Shown: positions 1 through 6,700 of the stretch, one piece after another
Numbering within the stretch: position 1 is the first letter of the stretch
Layout of the letters: every line of letters begins with the position of its first letter
Source: Actinomycetota bacterium
GTDB lineage: Bacteria; Actinomycetota; Thermoleophilia; UBA2241
Direction of reading: 5' to 3'
DNA length: 9,915 nt
NCBI GenBank assembly: GCA_003132645.1
Contig: PKYM01000155.1
Span: 2,054-11,968 of the forward strand
The notes under the pieces: generated by a model
What the model was told of the DNA's origin: nothing
Seen by the model: only the letters and a program-made list of their open reading frames with translations
Database searches by the model: none
Program-made: the position numbers and the translations under genes

Positions 1-47
1 GGGGCGGTGACGATTCCTGGGGAGCGCCGGCGCGGGCGAGAAGGCGA

Positions 48-1163
48 CTAGTCCGCCTTGTCGACCACGAACTGGAACGGCGCCCCACCGTCGAGCAGGG
101 CGAGCTTGCCGTCCTGGCCGACGATCAGCCAGCCGTGCCAGCGGCCCGCCAGGTCGAGTTTGACGCGGCCGGTGAACAGCCGGTACTCACCGGGCTTGAG
201 GGTGACGTCGCTGACCGAGCCGAGGTCGCGCTCCTGGTCCCCCGGCCCGCGGGCGACCAGCGTGACCGAAGCCCAGGTGCCGACCATGGCGCCGTCGTTG
301 CGCAAGGTGAAGTCGGCCTTGAGAGTCTGGCCCTGCCGGTAGGGTCCGGGCGCAAGCTGCACGGGACCGATCACGTCGAGCTTGGCCGCGCCCTTGGGCG
401 CGTCGGGGCCGCTCCAGGCAATCGAGGACGATGCCGTCGAAGACGATGCCGTGGTCGTGCCAGCGCTGCCGCCGGCCGCCGCGACGAGCTGCGTTCCCGG
501 ATAGTAGTAGCCGAGGATCCACTGGTGGTCTTTGCCCTGGGCAGCCCAGAACTGCGAACCCCACTGCGTCATGTGGTTGCCGTCGGTCGCCGAGCCGGAG
601 TAGCTGCCGGCATAGTAGGACGCCTCGAAGATCTGCCCGTCGCGGGTCAGGGCCGCGCCCCAGGTGCTGTCGACGGCGTCCTGGTAGCGCTGGCCGTAGT
701 CCCAGTCCATGTATTCCTGATAGTTGGTCGTGTCGTCGACGTTGGCGCCCCAGGCCGCGACGTCGCTCAGCTTGGTCGGCCGCGTGGCCCAGTACCAGGC
801 GTAGGCCTTGACGGCCAGCGCGCCGGCTCTGAGCGCCTCGTCTGAGAACGCGCTGGGCGGCGCCCACTCGTGCGAGAGCACGCGCACGCAGTAGGTACGA
901 AAGTCGACCGTGTCGACGGCGACGATCACGCCGGTCGGGTCGTTGGCCGGGAAACGGCGGGCCACCCTGATGGTGGCCGGCGGCGTGAGTGAGCTCGTGG
1001 GGGTGGTCTGGGTGGCGGTCGCCGAGGCGAGTGTCGCGGTGGTGGTCGCCGCACCGGCGGGCGCCGCGGCCAGCGTCAGGACGACGACCAGCAGCATACA
1101 GGCGAGCGCCAACCTGCTCGCGAGGCGGCGCGCATTGGTCTGCGTAGCTTGTTTAGGCACCAT
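48..1163 (-). CDS. Secreted SpoIID/LytB-domain protein with C-terminal beta-rich (Ig-like) domain
   Basis: Predicted secreted cell-wall protein of 371 residues. Residues 1-38 form a Sec-type signal peptide: Arg12/Arg13/Arg17, a long hydrophobic stretch (about 18-34), and an AGA cleavage site near 36-38. A Thr/Ala/Ser-rich spacer follows. Residues about 84-228 match the SpoIID domain: the block around VLSHEW with Glu99 at the position of the SpoIID catalytic Glu, the DEALRAGALAVKAYAW helix, and the closing MTQWG (198-202) and YYYPGT. SpoIID is a peptidoglycan lytic transglycosylase, although the usual Ser/Gly-Gly segment is poorly kept here (AGSYSGSA). A Ser/Thr linker with a TASSS repeat leads to a beta-rich domain (about 253-370), probably Ig-like and possibly wall- or glycan-binding. 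Two upstream in-frame ATGs exist (1223 and 1196). I chose 1163 because it starts a compact signal peptide, has a GAGGG upstream, and the 1223 ATG overlaps a probable -10 box. It is divergent from the polysaccharide genes; a role in sporulation is not implied. Confidence 0.85.
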   Translation of the reverse strand: MVPKQATQTNARRLASRLALACMLLVVVLTLAAAPAGAATTTATLASATATQTTPTSSLTPPATIRVARRFPANDPTGVIVAVDTVDFRTYCVRVLSHEWAPPSAFSDEALRAGALAVKAYAWYWATRPTKLSDVAAWGANVDDTTNYQEYMDWDYGQRYQDAVDSTWGAALTRDGQIFEASYYAGSYSGSATDGNHMTQWGSQFWAAQGKDHQWILGYYYPGTQLVAAAGGSAGTTTASSSTASSSIAWSGPDAPKGAAKLDVIGPVQLAPGPYRQGQTLKADFTLRNDGAMVGTWASVTLVARGPGDQERDLGSVSDVTLKPGEYRLFTGRVKLDLAGRWHGWLIVGQDGKLALLDGGAPFQFVVDKAD

Positions 1164-1195
1164 GCTCCCGGCAACCCTCGCGTCGGTTTTGAGCA

Positions 1196-1210
1196 TCCCG
1201 CGTCTCGGGA
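1196..1210 (-). promoter_or_regulatory. Small hairpin in the leader of the SpoIID-like gene
   Basis: TCCCG and CGGGA form a perfect 5-bp stem around a 5-base loop. It would lie in the 5' untranslated leader if transcription starts from the predicted promoter just upstream. It is short and may be chance. Confidence 0.25.
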
Positions 1211-1221
1211 CGATTCCATAC

Positions 1222-1251
1222 ATTATGCTTGTCGGTAGAGTGACGCCGCAA
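1222..1251 (-). promoter_or_regulatory. Candidate sigma-70-type promoter for the SpoIID-like gene
   Basis: On the minus strand TTGCGG (1251-1246) and CATAAT (1227-1222) are spaced 18 bases apart. The -10 box matches the consensus at 5 of 6 positions and the -35 box only in TTG. The segment is AT-rich against a very GC-rich background. Transcription would start near 1215, about 50 bases before the ATG at 1163. This placement argues against the longer reading from the ATG at 1223, which overlaps the -10 box. Confidence 0.45.
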
Positions 1252-1274
1252 CCGTAGCGCCAAGTTCAAGCAGG

Positions 1275-1280
1275 TAAGAT
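1275..1280 (+). promoter_or_regulatory. Weak -10 candidate for the rightward polysaccharide operon
   Basis: TAAGAT fits the TAnnnT pattern and lies in the locally AT-rich part of the divergent intergenic region, about 60 bases before the GTG of the first glycosyltransferase gene. I see no convincing -35 box at the right distance, so this is tentative. A perfect 10-bp palindrome (GCGAGCTCGC, 1316-1325) lies between it and the start codon and could be an operator or chance. Confidence 0.2.
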
Positions 1281-1339
1281 AAACGAATGTACCCCTTTCG
1301 TGTGTCTCCAGCCCGGCGAGCTCGCGTCGGAATCGATCC

Positions 1340-2632
1340 GTGAGACGGCTCCTTTTCGTGGCCAACCCGTTTCCCCCCATGGCAAGCGGCGGCACGGCAC
1401 GCCAGCTACGCTTCTTGCGCTACCTGCCCGAGTTCGATTGGCAAGCGACCGTGCTCACCTGTCGCGCTAGCGGACCCGTCTCCCCGCCCGCCGACCTGCG
1501 GGTCGTGCGCACCGTGACGCCCAGTCCCGAGCCGCTGTACGGCGCCGCGCGCCGGGCGACCGCCGCCTGGGCCGGCTGGCGGCGTGGCCGCGACACAGGC
1601 CACGGCGGCGTCGGCGCTTCGCCTCTGCCCTCGCGACCCGGGCCAGACCAGCGGACCGCCCGCCGCGAGCTGACCAACCGCTGGCTGTTCGTGCCCGACC
1701 CCTACGTCGCCTGGGCCGCGCTCGCCATAGTTCGCGGTCTGCGACTGGTCCGCGACGAGCACTTCGACGCGATCTTTTCGAGCTCGCCGCGGGGCAGCAC
1801 CCAGCTCGCCGCCGCCGGTATCGCCGCGCTGTCGGGCCTGCCCTGGCTTGCCGACTACCGCGACCCCTGGCCGACGCGCCAGTTTCGCGTCTACCCCACG
1901 CCGGCCCACCGTCGGGCGAACTTCGCCCTCGAGCGCTGGTCGCTGGGCCATGCCTCCGGCGTGACCACCGTCAACGAACAGATCGCCGACGATCTGCGCC
2001 GCCGCTACCCGCCGCTGGCCTCGCGGGTGACGGTGCTCTCGAACGGCTTCGACGGTAGCGAGGCCTGCGACGCGATCGCCGCGCCGCCGGGCTTCTGGTT
2101 CGTCCACACCGGCCGACTGTACGGCCGCGACCACCAGGTCGCGGCCTTCCTCGACGCGCTCGCCACTCTGCCCGATGACGTCGGCGTCACCTTCGTCGGG
2201 GTCGACGGCAGACGGCTCCTGGCCCACGCGGCGGCGCTCGGGATAGAGCATCGCGTCCGGGTCGAGCCGTTCGGCTCGCACGCTCGCGCGCTGGGCTTCC
2301 AGCGCTCAGCCGCAGCCCTTCTGCTGGTGACCGGGTTGGCCCCTGAGTCGCTGTCCGGCAAGATCTACGAGTACCTGTGCGCCGGGCGACCCATCTTCGC
2401 CGTCACGCCCGACCACTCGGCGGCGGCGGCACTGCTCGACGAAGCCGGCGGAGCCCGTCGAGCGGCGCCCGACCGGCTCCTGACCGAGGCGCTCGCGAGC
2501 TTCGTCAAGGCTGCCCGGGCCGGCCGCATCGCACCACCCGACCCCGCCGTCGTGAACCGCTACGACAGTCGTGTTCTCACCGAGCGCCTGGCCACGCTGC
2601 TTGGTGAGATGGTCGCTTCGAGCCGTGACTGA
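1340..2632 (+). CDS. GT4-type glycosyltransferase
   Basis: A 430-residue GT-B-fold glycosyltransferase of the GT4 type, expected to move a sugar from a nucleotide donor to a lipid-linked or glycan acceptor at the cytoplasmic membrane face. The N-terminus has the typical first beta strand and Gly-rich loop (RRLLFVANPFPPMASGG, residues 2-18). The DYRDPW block at 172-177 and SNGFDG at 234-239 are familiar in WbuB-like GT4 enzymes. The C-terminal nucleotide-sugar site shows E-x7-E as Glu336 and Glu344 within PESLSGKIYEYLCAGRPI. Residues about 80-110 are a basic, low-complexity insertion of unknown role. The GTG start is the only one that keeps the first strand intact; the ribosome site is weak. 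The gene heads the rightward operon and overlaps the polymerase gene by 8 bases. Donor and acceptor cannot be read from the sequence. Confidence 0.93.
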   Translation: MRRLLFVANPFPPMASGGTARQLRFLRYLPEFDWQATVLTCRASGPVSPPADLRVVRTVTPSPEPLYGAARRATAAWAGWRRGRDTGHGGVGASPLPSRPGPDQRTARRELTNRWLFVPDPYVAWAALAIVRGLRLVRDEHFDAIFSSSPRGSTQLAAAGIAALSGLPWLADYRDPWPTRQFRVYPTPAHRRANFALERWSLGHASGVTTVNEQIADDLRRRYPPLASRVTVLSNGFDGSEACDAIAAPPGFWFVHTGRLYGRDHQVAAFLDALATLPDDVGVTFVGVDGRRLLAHAAALGIEHRVRVEPFGSHARALGFQRSAAALLLVTGLAPESLSGKIYEYLCAGRPIFAVTPDHSAAAALLDEAGGARRAAPDRLLTEALASFVKAARAGRIAPPDPAVVNRYDSRVLTERLATLLGEMVASSRD

Positions 2633-4196
2633 CGTGGCGGGTGGCGACCACACCCCCAGCGGCGGCGCGGTGGCCGGACCACGGCCGCCGGCGACGAGAC
2701 TGACCACACCGGTTCTCGTCGCGCTGGCCGGCAGCGGCATCGTCGTGACCCTGCTTGTCACCGGCGAGCTGCACCGGCGGCCGCGCGTCGGGGCCGCGCT
2801 CGTGGTCGCCTTGATCGTGGCTGCACTCTGGGTCGCGTTGCGGCGCGCCGTGCCTCGCCTGGGCCTGCGACGCCTCACGGACTGGATCGTGATCTGGCTC
2901 CCGCTGGCCGCCATCGTGGGGCCCTCGGCGGCCCTCCCGGGACACGCCCAGATCTTCGCCTATCGCCTGCTGCTGGTGGCCCTCGTGCCGGCCACCATCG
3001 TGGTGTACGGCTCGACGCGACGGCTGCCGCACCTCGGCCCGCGGGTCCTCGTGGCGCTGCTGGCGGCCTGGTATGCGTGGCTGCTCATCTCTCTGCTGTG
3101 GGCGCCATACCAGGGCGCGGCCCTGCGCTACCTGCTCATTCTGGCCACCAACGCCATCCTGCTCGCGGCCGTGGCGGCAGCCGGTTCGTCCGACCGCCGC
3201 CTGCGCCTGCTCATGACGACATTGGCGATCGGCTACGGCGCGGCCGTGCTCATCGGCGTCGTCGAGGCGACGACGGGCCACCACCTGTCGTCCTCCCTCT
3301 CGGCGGTCTCGGCGCGCGGCAGCCTGGCCTTCGCCGCCACCGGCTTCTTCTTCAACCCCAACGACTTCGCCACGTTCATCGCCATGGTCTGGCCGTTCCT
3401 GCTGCTCGCGCTGCTGCTCAGCCGCCTGCGCCTCAGACTGCTGGCCCTCGCCGGCATGGGCCTCGGCCTGGCCTGCCTGCTCGCCACGGGCTCGCGGGCG
3501 AGCCTCATCGCGATCGGCCTCAGCACGCTCGCCTGCGCCGGCTGGGTCGTCTGGCAGCGCTGGGTGCGCCATCGCAAGCTCATCGTGGTGGTCTGCATAG
3601 TGACCCTCGTCGCGCTCGGCGGATTCGTGCTCAATTCATCGCAGAACCCCATCGCGCGACAGTTCCAGGTGCAGTCGCTCGTGCCGACGGCCGGGGCTGG
3701 CCAGCAGTCGGGCGGCGTCCGGATCGGTCTGACCAAGGCAGGCCTCACCGTGAGCCGGCGCTACTACTTTCTGGGAGTCGGCCCGGGCAACGCCGAGCCG
3801 CTCGTCAAGGCACTGCCGTCCCCGCCGGCCGAATTCGCCAACCTGCACGACTGGTGGCTCGAGGTCTTCGTCGACGGCGGGCTGCCGGCGTTCGCCCTCT
3901 ATGTGCTCCTCTACGTCGGCCTGCTGACCGTCTGCCTGCGGGTGGCCAAGGCGAGCCGCGGGTCTCTCGACGACCCCTTCCTCGCGATCATCGCCGCCGG
4001 CACCGGTCTCTCGCTTGTCGGCTTCATCGTCGGCAGCCTCGGGCCCAGCACCGTCGTCGGCTTTGCCCCCCTGTGGATCCTGTTCGGCCTGGTGTTCGCC
4101 GTCGCCCGCCGCGCCCACGAACGCGGTCTGAGCCCTGACCGCGAGCCCGTGATGAGCCCTGACCGCGAAGGTGGGCTCGGGGCGGTCAAGACATGA
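2625..4196 (+). CDS. O-antigen ligase / Wzy-type polysaccharide polymerase family membrane protein
   Basis: Integral membrane protein of 523 residues with about a dozen predicted membrane helices spread from about residue 30 to 495. The family (Wzy_C, Pfam PF04932) polymerises or ligates lipid-linked glycans outside the cytoplasmic membrane. Family marks are FNPNDF (243-248), GSRAS (289-293), Arg366 in GGVRIGL at the start of the large extracytoplasmic loop (about 338-418), GVGPGN (384-389), and NLHDWWLEVFVDGG, with His408 in the H-x-x-W-L-E type motif. With no LPS genes in sight, polymerisation of a capsular or exopolysaccharide is likelier than LPS ligation. GTG 2625 is chosen because it overlaps the previous stop by 8 bases; an in-frame GTG at 2571 would overlap it by 62 bases, and GTG 2634 is another option. 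The C-terminal tail is hydrophilic and carries a duplicated SPDRE segment. The stop overlaps the next ATG as ATGA. Confidence 0.92.
   Translation: MTDVAGGDHTPSGGAVAGPRPPATRLTTPVLVALAGSGIVVTLLVTGELHRRPRVGAALVVALIVAALWVALRRAVPRLGLRRLTDWIVIWLPLAAIVGPSAALPGHAQIFAYRLLLVALVPATIVVYGSTRRLPHLGPRVLVALLAAWYAWLLISLLWAPYQGAALRYLLILATNAILLAAVAAAGSSDRRLRLLMTTLAIGYGAAVLIGVVEATTGHHLSSSLSAVSARGSLAFAATGFFFNPNDFATFIAMVWPFLLLALLLSRLRLRLLALAGMGLGLACLLATGSRASLIAIGLSTLACAGWVVWQRWVRHRKLIVVVCIVTLVALGGFVLNSSQNPIARQFQVQSLVPTAGAGQQSGGVRIGLTKAGLTVSRRYYFLGVGPGNAEPLVKALPSPPAEFANLHDWWLEVFVDGGLPAFALYVLLYVGLLTVCLRVAKASRGSLDDPFLAIIAAGTGLSLVGFIVGSLGPSTVVGFAPLWILFGLVFAVARRAHERGLSPDREPVMSPDREGGLGAVKT
4129..4168 (+). repeat. 16-bp direct repeat (24-bp period) in the tail of the polymerase gene
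   Basis: TGAGCCCTGACCGCGA occurs at 4129-4144 and again exactly at 4153-4168. The 24-bp period is 8 codons, so the reading frame is kept and the protein gains a second SPDRE in its hydrophilic C-terminal tail. It looks like a recent small in-frame duplication. Confidence 0.9.
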
Positions 4197-5431
4197 AGGT
4201 CCTCGTCGTCTCGCACCTCTACCCGGCCCCCGGCCACGAACGCCACCTGTTCGTGCACGAGCAGGTGCGCGAACTGGCGCGGGCCGGCGTCGAGGTCCAC
4301 GTGATCTCGCCGATCGGCTTCGCGCCGCGGGCACTGTGGCGCCTCGACCCACGCCTGCGACGACGCGGCCTCACGCCCCGTCAGACCGTGCGCGACGGCA
4401 TCACGATCGAGTATCCCCGCGTGCTCGCCCTTCCCCGCCGCGCCCTGTTCGCCCACAGCGGCGCCCTGTTCGACCTGACCCTCCGCCGACTGGTGCCCGA
4501 CCTGCGCGCTCGCGGCTTCGATCTCGTGCACGCCCACCAGGCCATGCCCGACGGCGCCGCGGCCAGACGCCTGGCCGCGGCGCTCGGCATACCGTACGTG
4601 GTCACCGTCCACGGGGCCGACGTCTATCAGCACCTGCGCAACGGCGGGAGCGTGGCCGCCGCCACCCGCAGCGTGCTCGCCGGCGCGCGGGCCGTGACGG
4701 CCGTCTCCAGCGCCGTGGCCCGGCTCCTGGCGCCGCACGTCGCGCCTGACCGCCTGTTCGTCGTGCCCAACGGCACCCTCGGCCTCACGCCGGTGGCGCC
4801 GGCCGACTTCGCTCCCGGCGTGCCTTTGCTCTTCACGGCGGGCTACCTCATCGCCCGCAAGGGTCACGCCGCCGTGCTCGAAGCGCTCGCCCGTCTGTCG
4901 CCGGCGGCGCCCGGCGGCGCCGGCGACTCCGGCGGCGACCCCCGGCGCGAGACGCAGTGGGCGATCGCCGGTGACGGACCGCTGCGCGATGAGCTCGCCG
5001 CCGAGGCGGGGCGCATCGGCCTGGCAGACCGCGTCCACTTTCTCGGGCGCATACCGCACGACGAGGTGCTTGCTATGATGTCCCGGGCCGAGCTTTTCGT
5101 CCTGGCGAGCCGGGACGAGGCCTTCGGTCTCGTCTATACCGAGGCGATGGCGCAGGGCACTCCCGTCGTCGCCTGTGCCGGCGAGGGAGCCGCCGACTTC
5201 GTGGAGGATGGAGTGAGTGGATTCCTTGTGCCGCCCCGCGATCCGGCAGCCCTGGCGCAGGTCATCGGTCGCGTGCTGGACGACCCGGACGGTGCCCGCC
5301 GCATGGGCGAGAAGGGCCGCGTCGCCGTGACCGGCCTCACCTGGGCGAGCAACGCCGCCCGCCAGAAGGAGATCTACGACACGGTGGTCGGGCGCGGCCG
5401 CCCGCCGGCGCCGCAGGCCACGAGCACATGA
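4193..5431 (+). CDS. GT4 family glycosyltransferase
   Basis: A 412-residue cytoplasmic GT-B glycosyltransferase with both domains complete. The N-terminal domain opens with KVLVVSHLYPAPGHERHLFV and contains the acceptor-side strand FDLVHAHQAMPDG (109-121) and VTVHGADVY (137-145). The C-terminal donor-binding domain runs from VVPNGT (190-195) through GYLIARKGH, AIAGDGPLRDEL (258-268) and HFLGRIPHDEV. The E-x7-E motif is Glu309 and Glu317 in DEAFGLVYTEAMAQGTPVV. This pattern is typical of GT4 enzymes adding sugars to exopolysaccharide or capsule repeat units. A Gly/Asp/Pro-rich loop at about 236-256 is longer than usual and is encoded by a GGC-rich repeat. The ATG overlaps the polymerase stop as ATGA, and the gene's own stop overlaps the next ATG the same way, implying translational coupling. 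Sugar specificity is unknown. Confidence 0.95.
   Translation: MKVLVVSHLYPAPGHERHLFVHEQVRELARAGVEVHVISPIGFAPRALWRLDPRLRRRGLTPRQTVRDGITIEYPRVLALPRRALFAHSGALFDLTLRRLVPDLRARGFDLVHAHQAMPDGAAARRLAAALGIPYVVTVHGADVYQHLRNGGSVAAATRSVLAGARAVTAVSSAVARLLAPHVAPDRLFVVPNGTLGLTPVAPADFAPGVPLLFTAGYLIARKGHAAVLEALARLSPAAPGGAGDSGGDPRRETQWAIAGDGPLRDELAAEAGRIGLADRVHFLGRIPHDEVLAMMSRAELFVLASRDEAFGLVYTEAMAQGTPVVACAGEGAADFVEDGVSGFLVPPRDPAALAQVIGRVLDDPDGARRMGEKGRVAVTGLTWASNAARQKEIYDTVVGRGRPPAPQATST
4901..4938 (+). repeat. Tandem 10-mer and near-copy within the second glycosyltransferase gene
   Basis: CCGGCGGCGC is repeated exactly head to tail at 4901-4920, and a third copy with one mismatch in its last base lies at 4929-4938. 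It encodes the Ala/Pro/Gly-rich loop of the donor-binding domain. The 10-base unit is not a multiple of three, so gaining or losing one copy would shift the frame. Confidence 0.8.
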
Positions 5432-6666
5432 AGCTGGCCCGTACCCTGGACCGGGCTCGCGCCACGCCGCCCGCGGTCGTCCTGCAGTCCTCTTATGCCA
5501 ACGGGCTGGGCATCATCCGCGGACTCGGCAGCCAGGGCGTCCCGGTCATCGCCCTCGACACGGACCCCCGGGCGCTGGGCTTTCACTCGCGGTATGCCGC
5601 GGGCATGCTCTGCCCCGACCCGCGTCGCGACGAAGAAGCGTTTCTCGTCTTCCTGGAGGGTCTGGGCCGCCGGCTGCCGCAGCGCGCCGTCGTGTTTCCG
5701 ACCCACGACGAGTACATCTGGGTCGTGGCTCGCAACGCTGATCGCCTGGAGCCCTGGTATGCGATCCCCTTCTCGCGCTGGGACGCCATGCAACGCCTGG
5801 CCGACAAGGAGGAGCAACTGCGCGCGGCCTGGCGGGTCGACGTCGACACGCCGCGCACCGAGTTCGTGAGCTCGTCCGCCGAGCTCGCCGCCGCGGCGGC
5901 CGGCTTCGAGTTCCCCGCCATCTTCAAGCCGGTCGAGTCGCTGGCCTTCAAGGAGCGCTTCGCCCGGCCGGTGCTGCGCATCGAGACGCGCGCCGAGCTC
6001 GAGCAGGTGTACGAGCGCGTGAGCGACTGCGGCACGCTCATGCTCCAGGAGATCGTGCCCGGCGGCGACGACGAGCTCTGGAGCGTCGGCTCGTACCTCG
6101 ACGCCCACTCCGAGCCGCTCGCCGTGTTCACCGGCCGCAAGCTGCGCCAGCACCCCCGCCAGTTCGGCACGGCGCGTTTCGCCGAGAGCGTCTGGCTGCC
6201 CGAGCTCGCCGAAGCCGGGCTGTGCCTGCTCCAGGAGCTCGGTTTCCACGGCGTCTCGCAGGTCGAGTTCAAACGCGATCCGCGCGACGGCCGCTTCAGG
6301 CTGATGGAGGTCAACGCCCGGCATTGGCTGTGGCACTCGCTGGCGACGGCCTGCGGCGTGAACCTCTCGCTGGCCGCCTATCGCGACGCGATCGGCCGCC
6401 CGTTCAAGGCGCCCCGTCAGCGCGACGGGCGCAAGTGGATCATGTCGTCGCGCGACCTGCCCGACACGCTGCGCGAGACGCTGCGCCACGAGACCTCGCC
6501 GCTCGCGTGGGCGCGCTCGCTACCGGGCACGAAGGTCGATGGCCTCTACTCGCTGACCGACCCGCTGCCCGGAGTGTTCGCCAGCGCCCGGCTCGCCGGG
6601 CTCGCGTGGGCCCGGCGGGGCGGGCGCGGCGCCCGCCCCGCCGGGCCGCCCAAGGTCGAGCTGTGA
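5428..6666 (+). CDS. ATP-grasp domain protein (carboxylate-amine ligase-like)
   Basis: A 412-residue soluble protein with the ATP-grasp plan, resembling COG3919-type predicted carboligases. These enzymes activate a carboxylate as an acyl phosphate with ATP and transfer it to an amine or other nucleophile. The N-terminal Rossmann-like part runs from PAVVLQSSYANGLGIIRGLG (15-34) and VIALDTDPRALG to VVFPTHDEY (88-96). DKEEQ (126-130) marks the entry to the ATP-grasp core. FPAIFKP (162-168) gives the nucleotide-binding Lys167, and LMLQEIVPGGDDELWSVGSY (204-223) the adenine-side strand. GRKLRQHPRQFGTAR (236-250) and VSQVEFKRD with RLMEVNARHW (291-300) supply the Mg-binding Glu280, Glu294 and Asn296. 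It has no signal peptide, so it is cytoplasmic. The gene overlaps the upstream GT4 gene by ATGA. Its last codons lie in a perfect 19-bp inverted repeat. The substrate is unknown; addition of an amino acid or other acid to an amino sugar is an inference from neighbours. Confidence 0.9.
   Translation: MKLARTLDRARATPPAVVLQSSYANGLGIIRGLGSQGVPVIALDTDPRALGFHSRYAAGMLCPDPRRDEEAFLVFLEGLGRRLPQRAVVFPTHDEYIWVVARNADRLEPWYAIPFSRWDAMQRLADKEEQLRAAWRVDVDTPRTEFVSSSAELAAAAAGFEFPAIFKPVESLAFKERFARPVLRIETRAELEQVYERVSDCGTLMLQEIVPGGDDELWSVGSYLDAHSEPLAVFTGRKLRQHPRQFGTARFAESVWLPELAEAGLCLLQELGFHGVSQVEFKRDPRDGRFRLMEVNARHWLWHSLATACGVNLSLAAYRDAIGRPFKAPRQRDGRKWIMSSRDLPDTLRETLRHETSPLAWARSLPGTKVDGLYSLTDPLPGVFASARLAGLAWARRGGRGARPAGPPKVEL
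6609..6647 (+). repeat. Perfect 19-bp GC-only inverted repeat at the 3' end of the ATP-grasp gene
   Basis: The arms 6609-6627 and 6629-6647 are exact reverse complements around one central G, and every base is G or C. In RNA an 18-bp stem with a 3-base loop is possible. It lies in codons for the Arg/Gly/Ala/Pro-rich C-terminus, 16 bases before the TGA at 6664-6666. No T-run follows, so it is not a classical intrinsic terminator; a T-less terminator, an mRNA-stabilising hairpin or a translational brake before the deacetylase gene are possible. Confidence 0.92.
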
Positions 6667-6700
6667 CGGGCTGCCGCGCGGCCTCGCGGTCCTCGCGGTG

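Larger units (their letters stand above)
1164..1339. other. Divergent intergenic region
   Basis: These 176 bases separate the leftward SpoIID-like gene from the rightward polysaccharide operon. It is clearly less GC-rich than the genes, as expected for promoters on both strands. It holds a fair promoter for the leftward gene, a weak -10 for the rightward operon, one small hairpin and one 10-bp palindrome (1316-1325). I see no small gene or known riboswitch in it. Confidence 0.7.

Noticed and set aside
1..47. Terminator after the SpoIID-like gene
   Set aside because: There is a 10-bp palindrome (GCGCCGGCGC, 24-33) but no longer stem and no T-run on the minus strand; such palindromes recur by chance in this GC-rich sequence.
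135..845. Plus-strand open frame (236 codons) opposite the SpoIID-like gene
   Set aside because: The minus strand has a signal peptide and SpoIID motifs; the plus translation is Arg/Gly/Val-rich and shows no domain.
1089..1110. Possible lipoprotein cysteine (Cys22) in the signal peptide of the SpoIID-like protein
   Set aside because: The three residues before the Cys are Ala-Leu-Ala, a poor lipobox, and most of the hydrophobic core lies after the Cys, followed by a better AGA cleavage site.
3911..5059. Minus-strand open frame (382 codons) across the polymerase and second glycosyltransferase genes
   Set aside because: It crosses a real ATGA gene junction on the other strand and has low-complexity composition and no motifs.
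5388..5412. GC-rich partial hairpin at the end of the second glycosyltransferase gene
   Set aside because: The longest perfect stem is about 5 bp and lies in Arg/Pro/Ala codons, so it is not distinguishable from compositional noise.
5374..6489. Long minus-strand open frame (371 codons) opposite the first ATP-grasp gene
   Set aside because: It is a shadow of a well-supported plus-strand gene. In GC-rich DNA the opposite strand often stays open, and its translation is rich in Arg/Ala/Gly/Glu with no recognisable domain.
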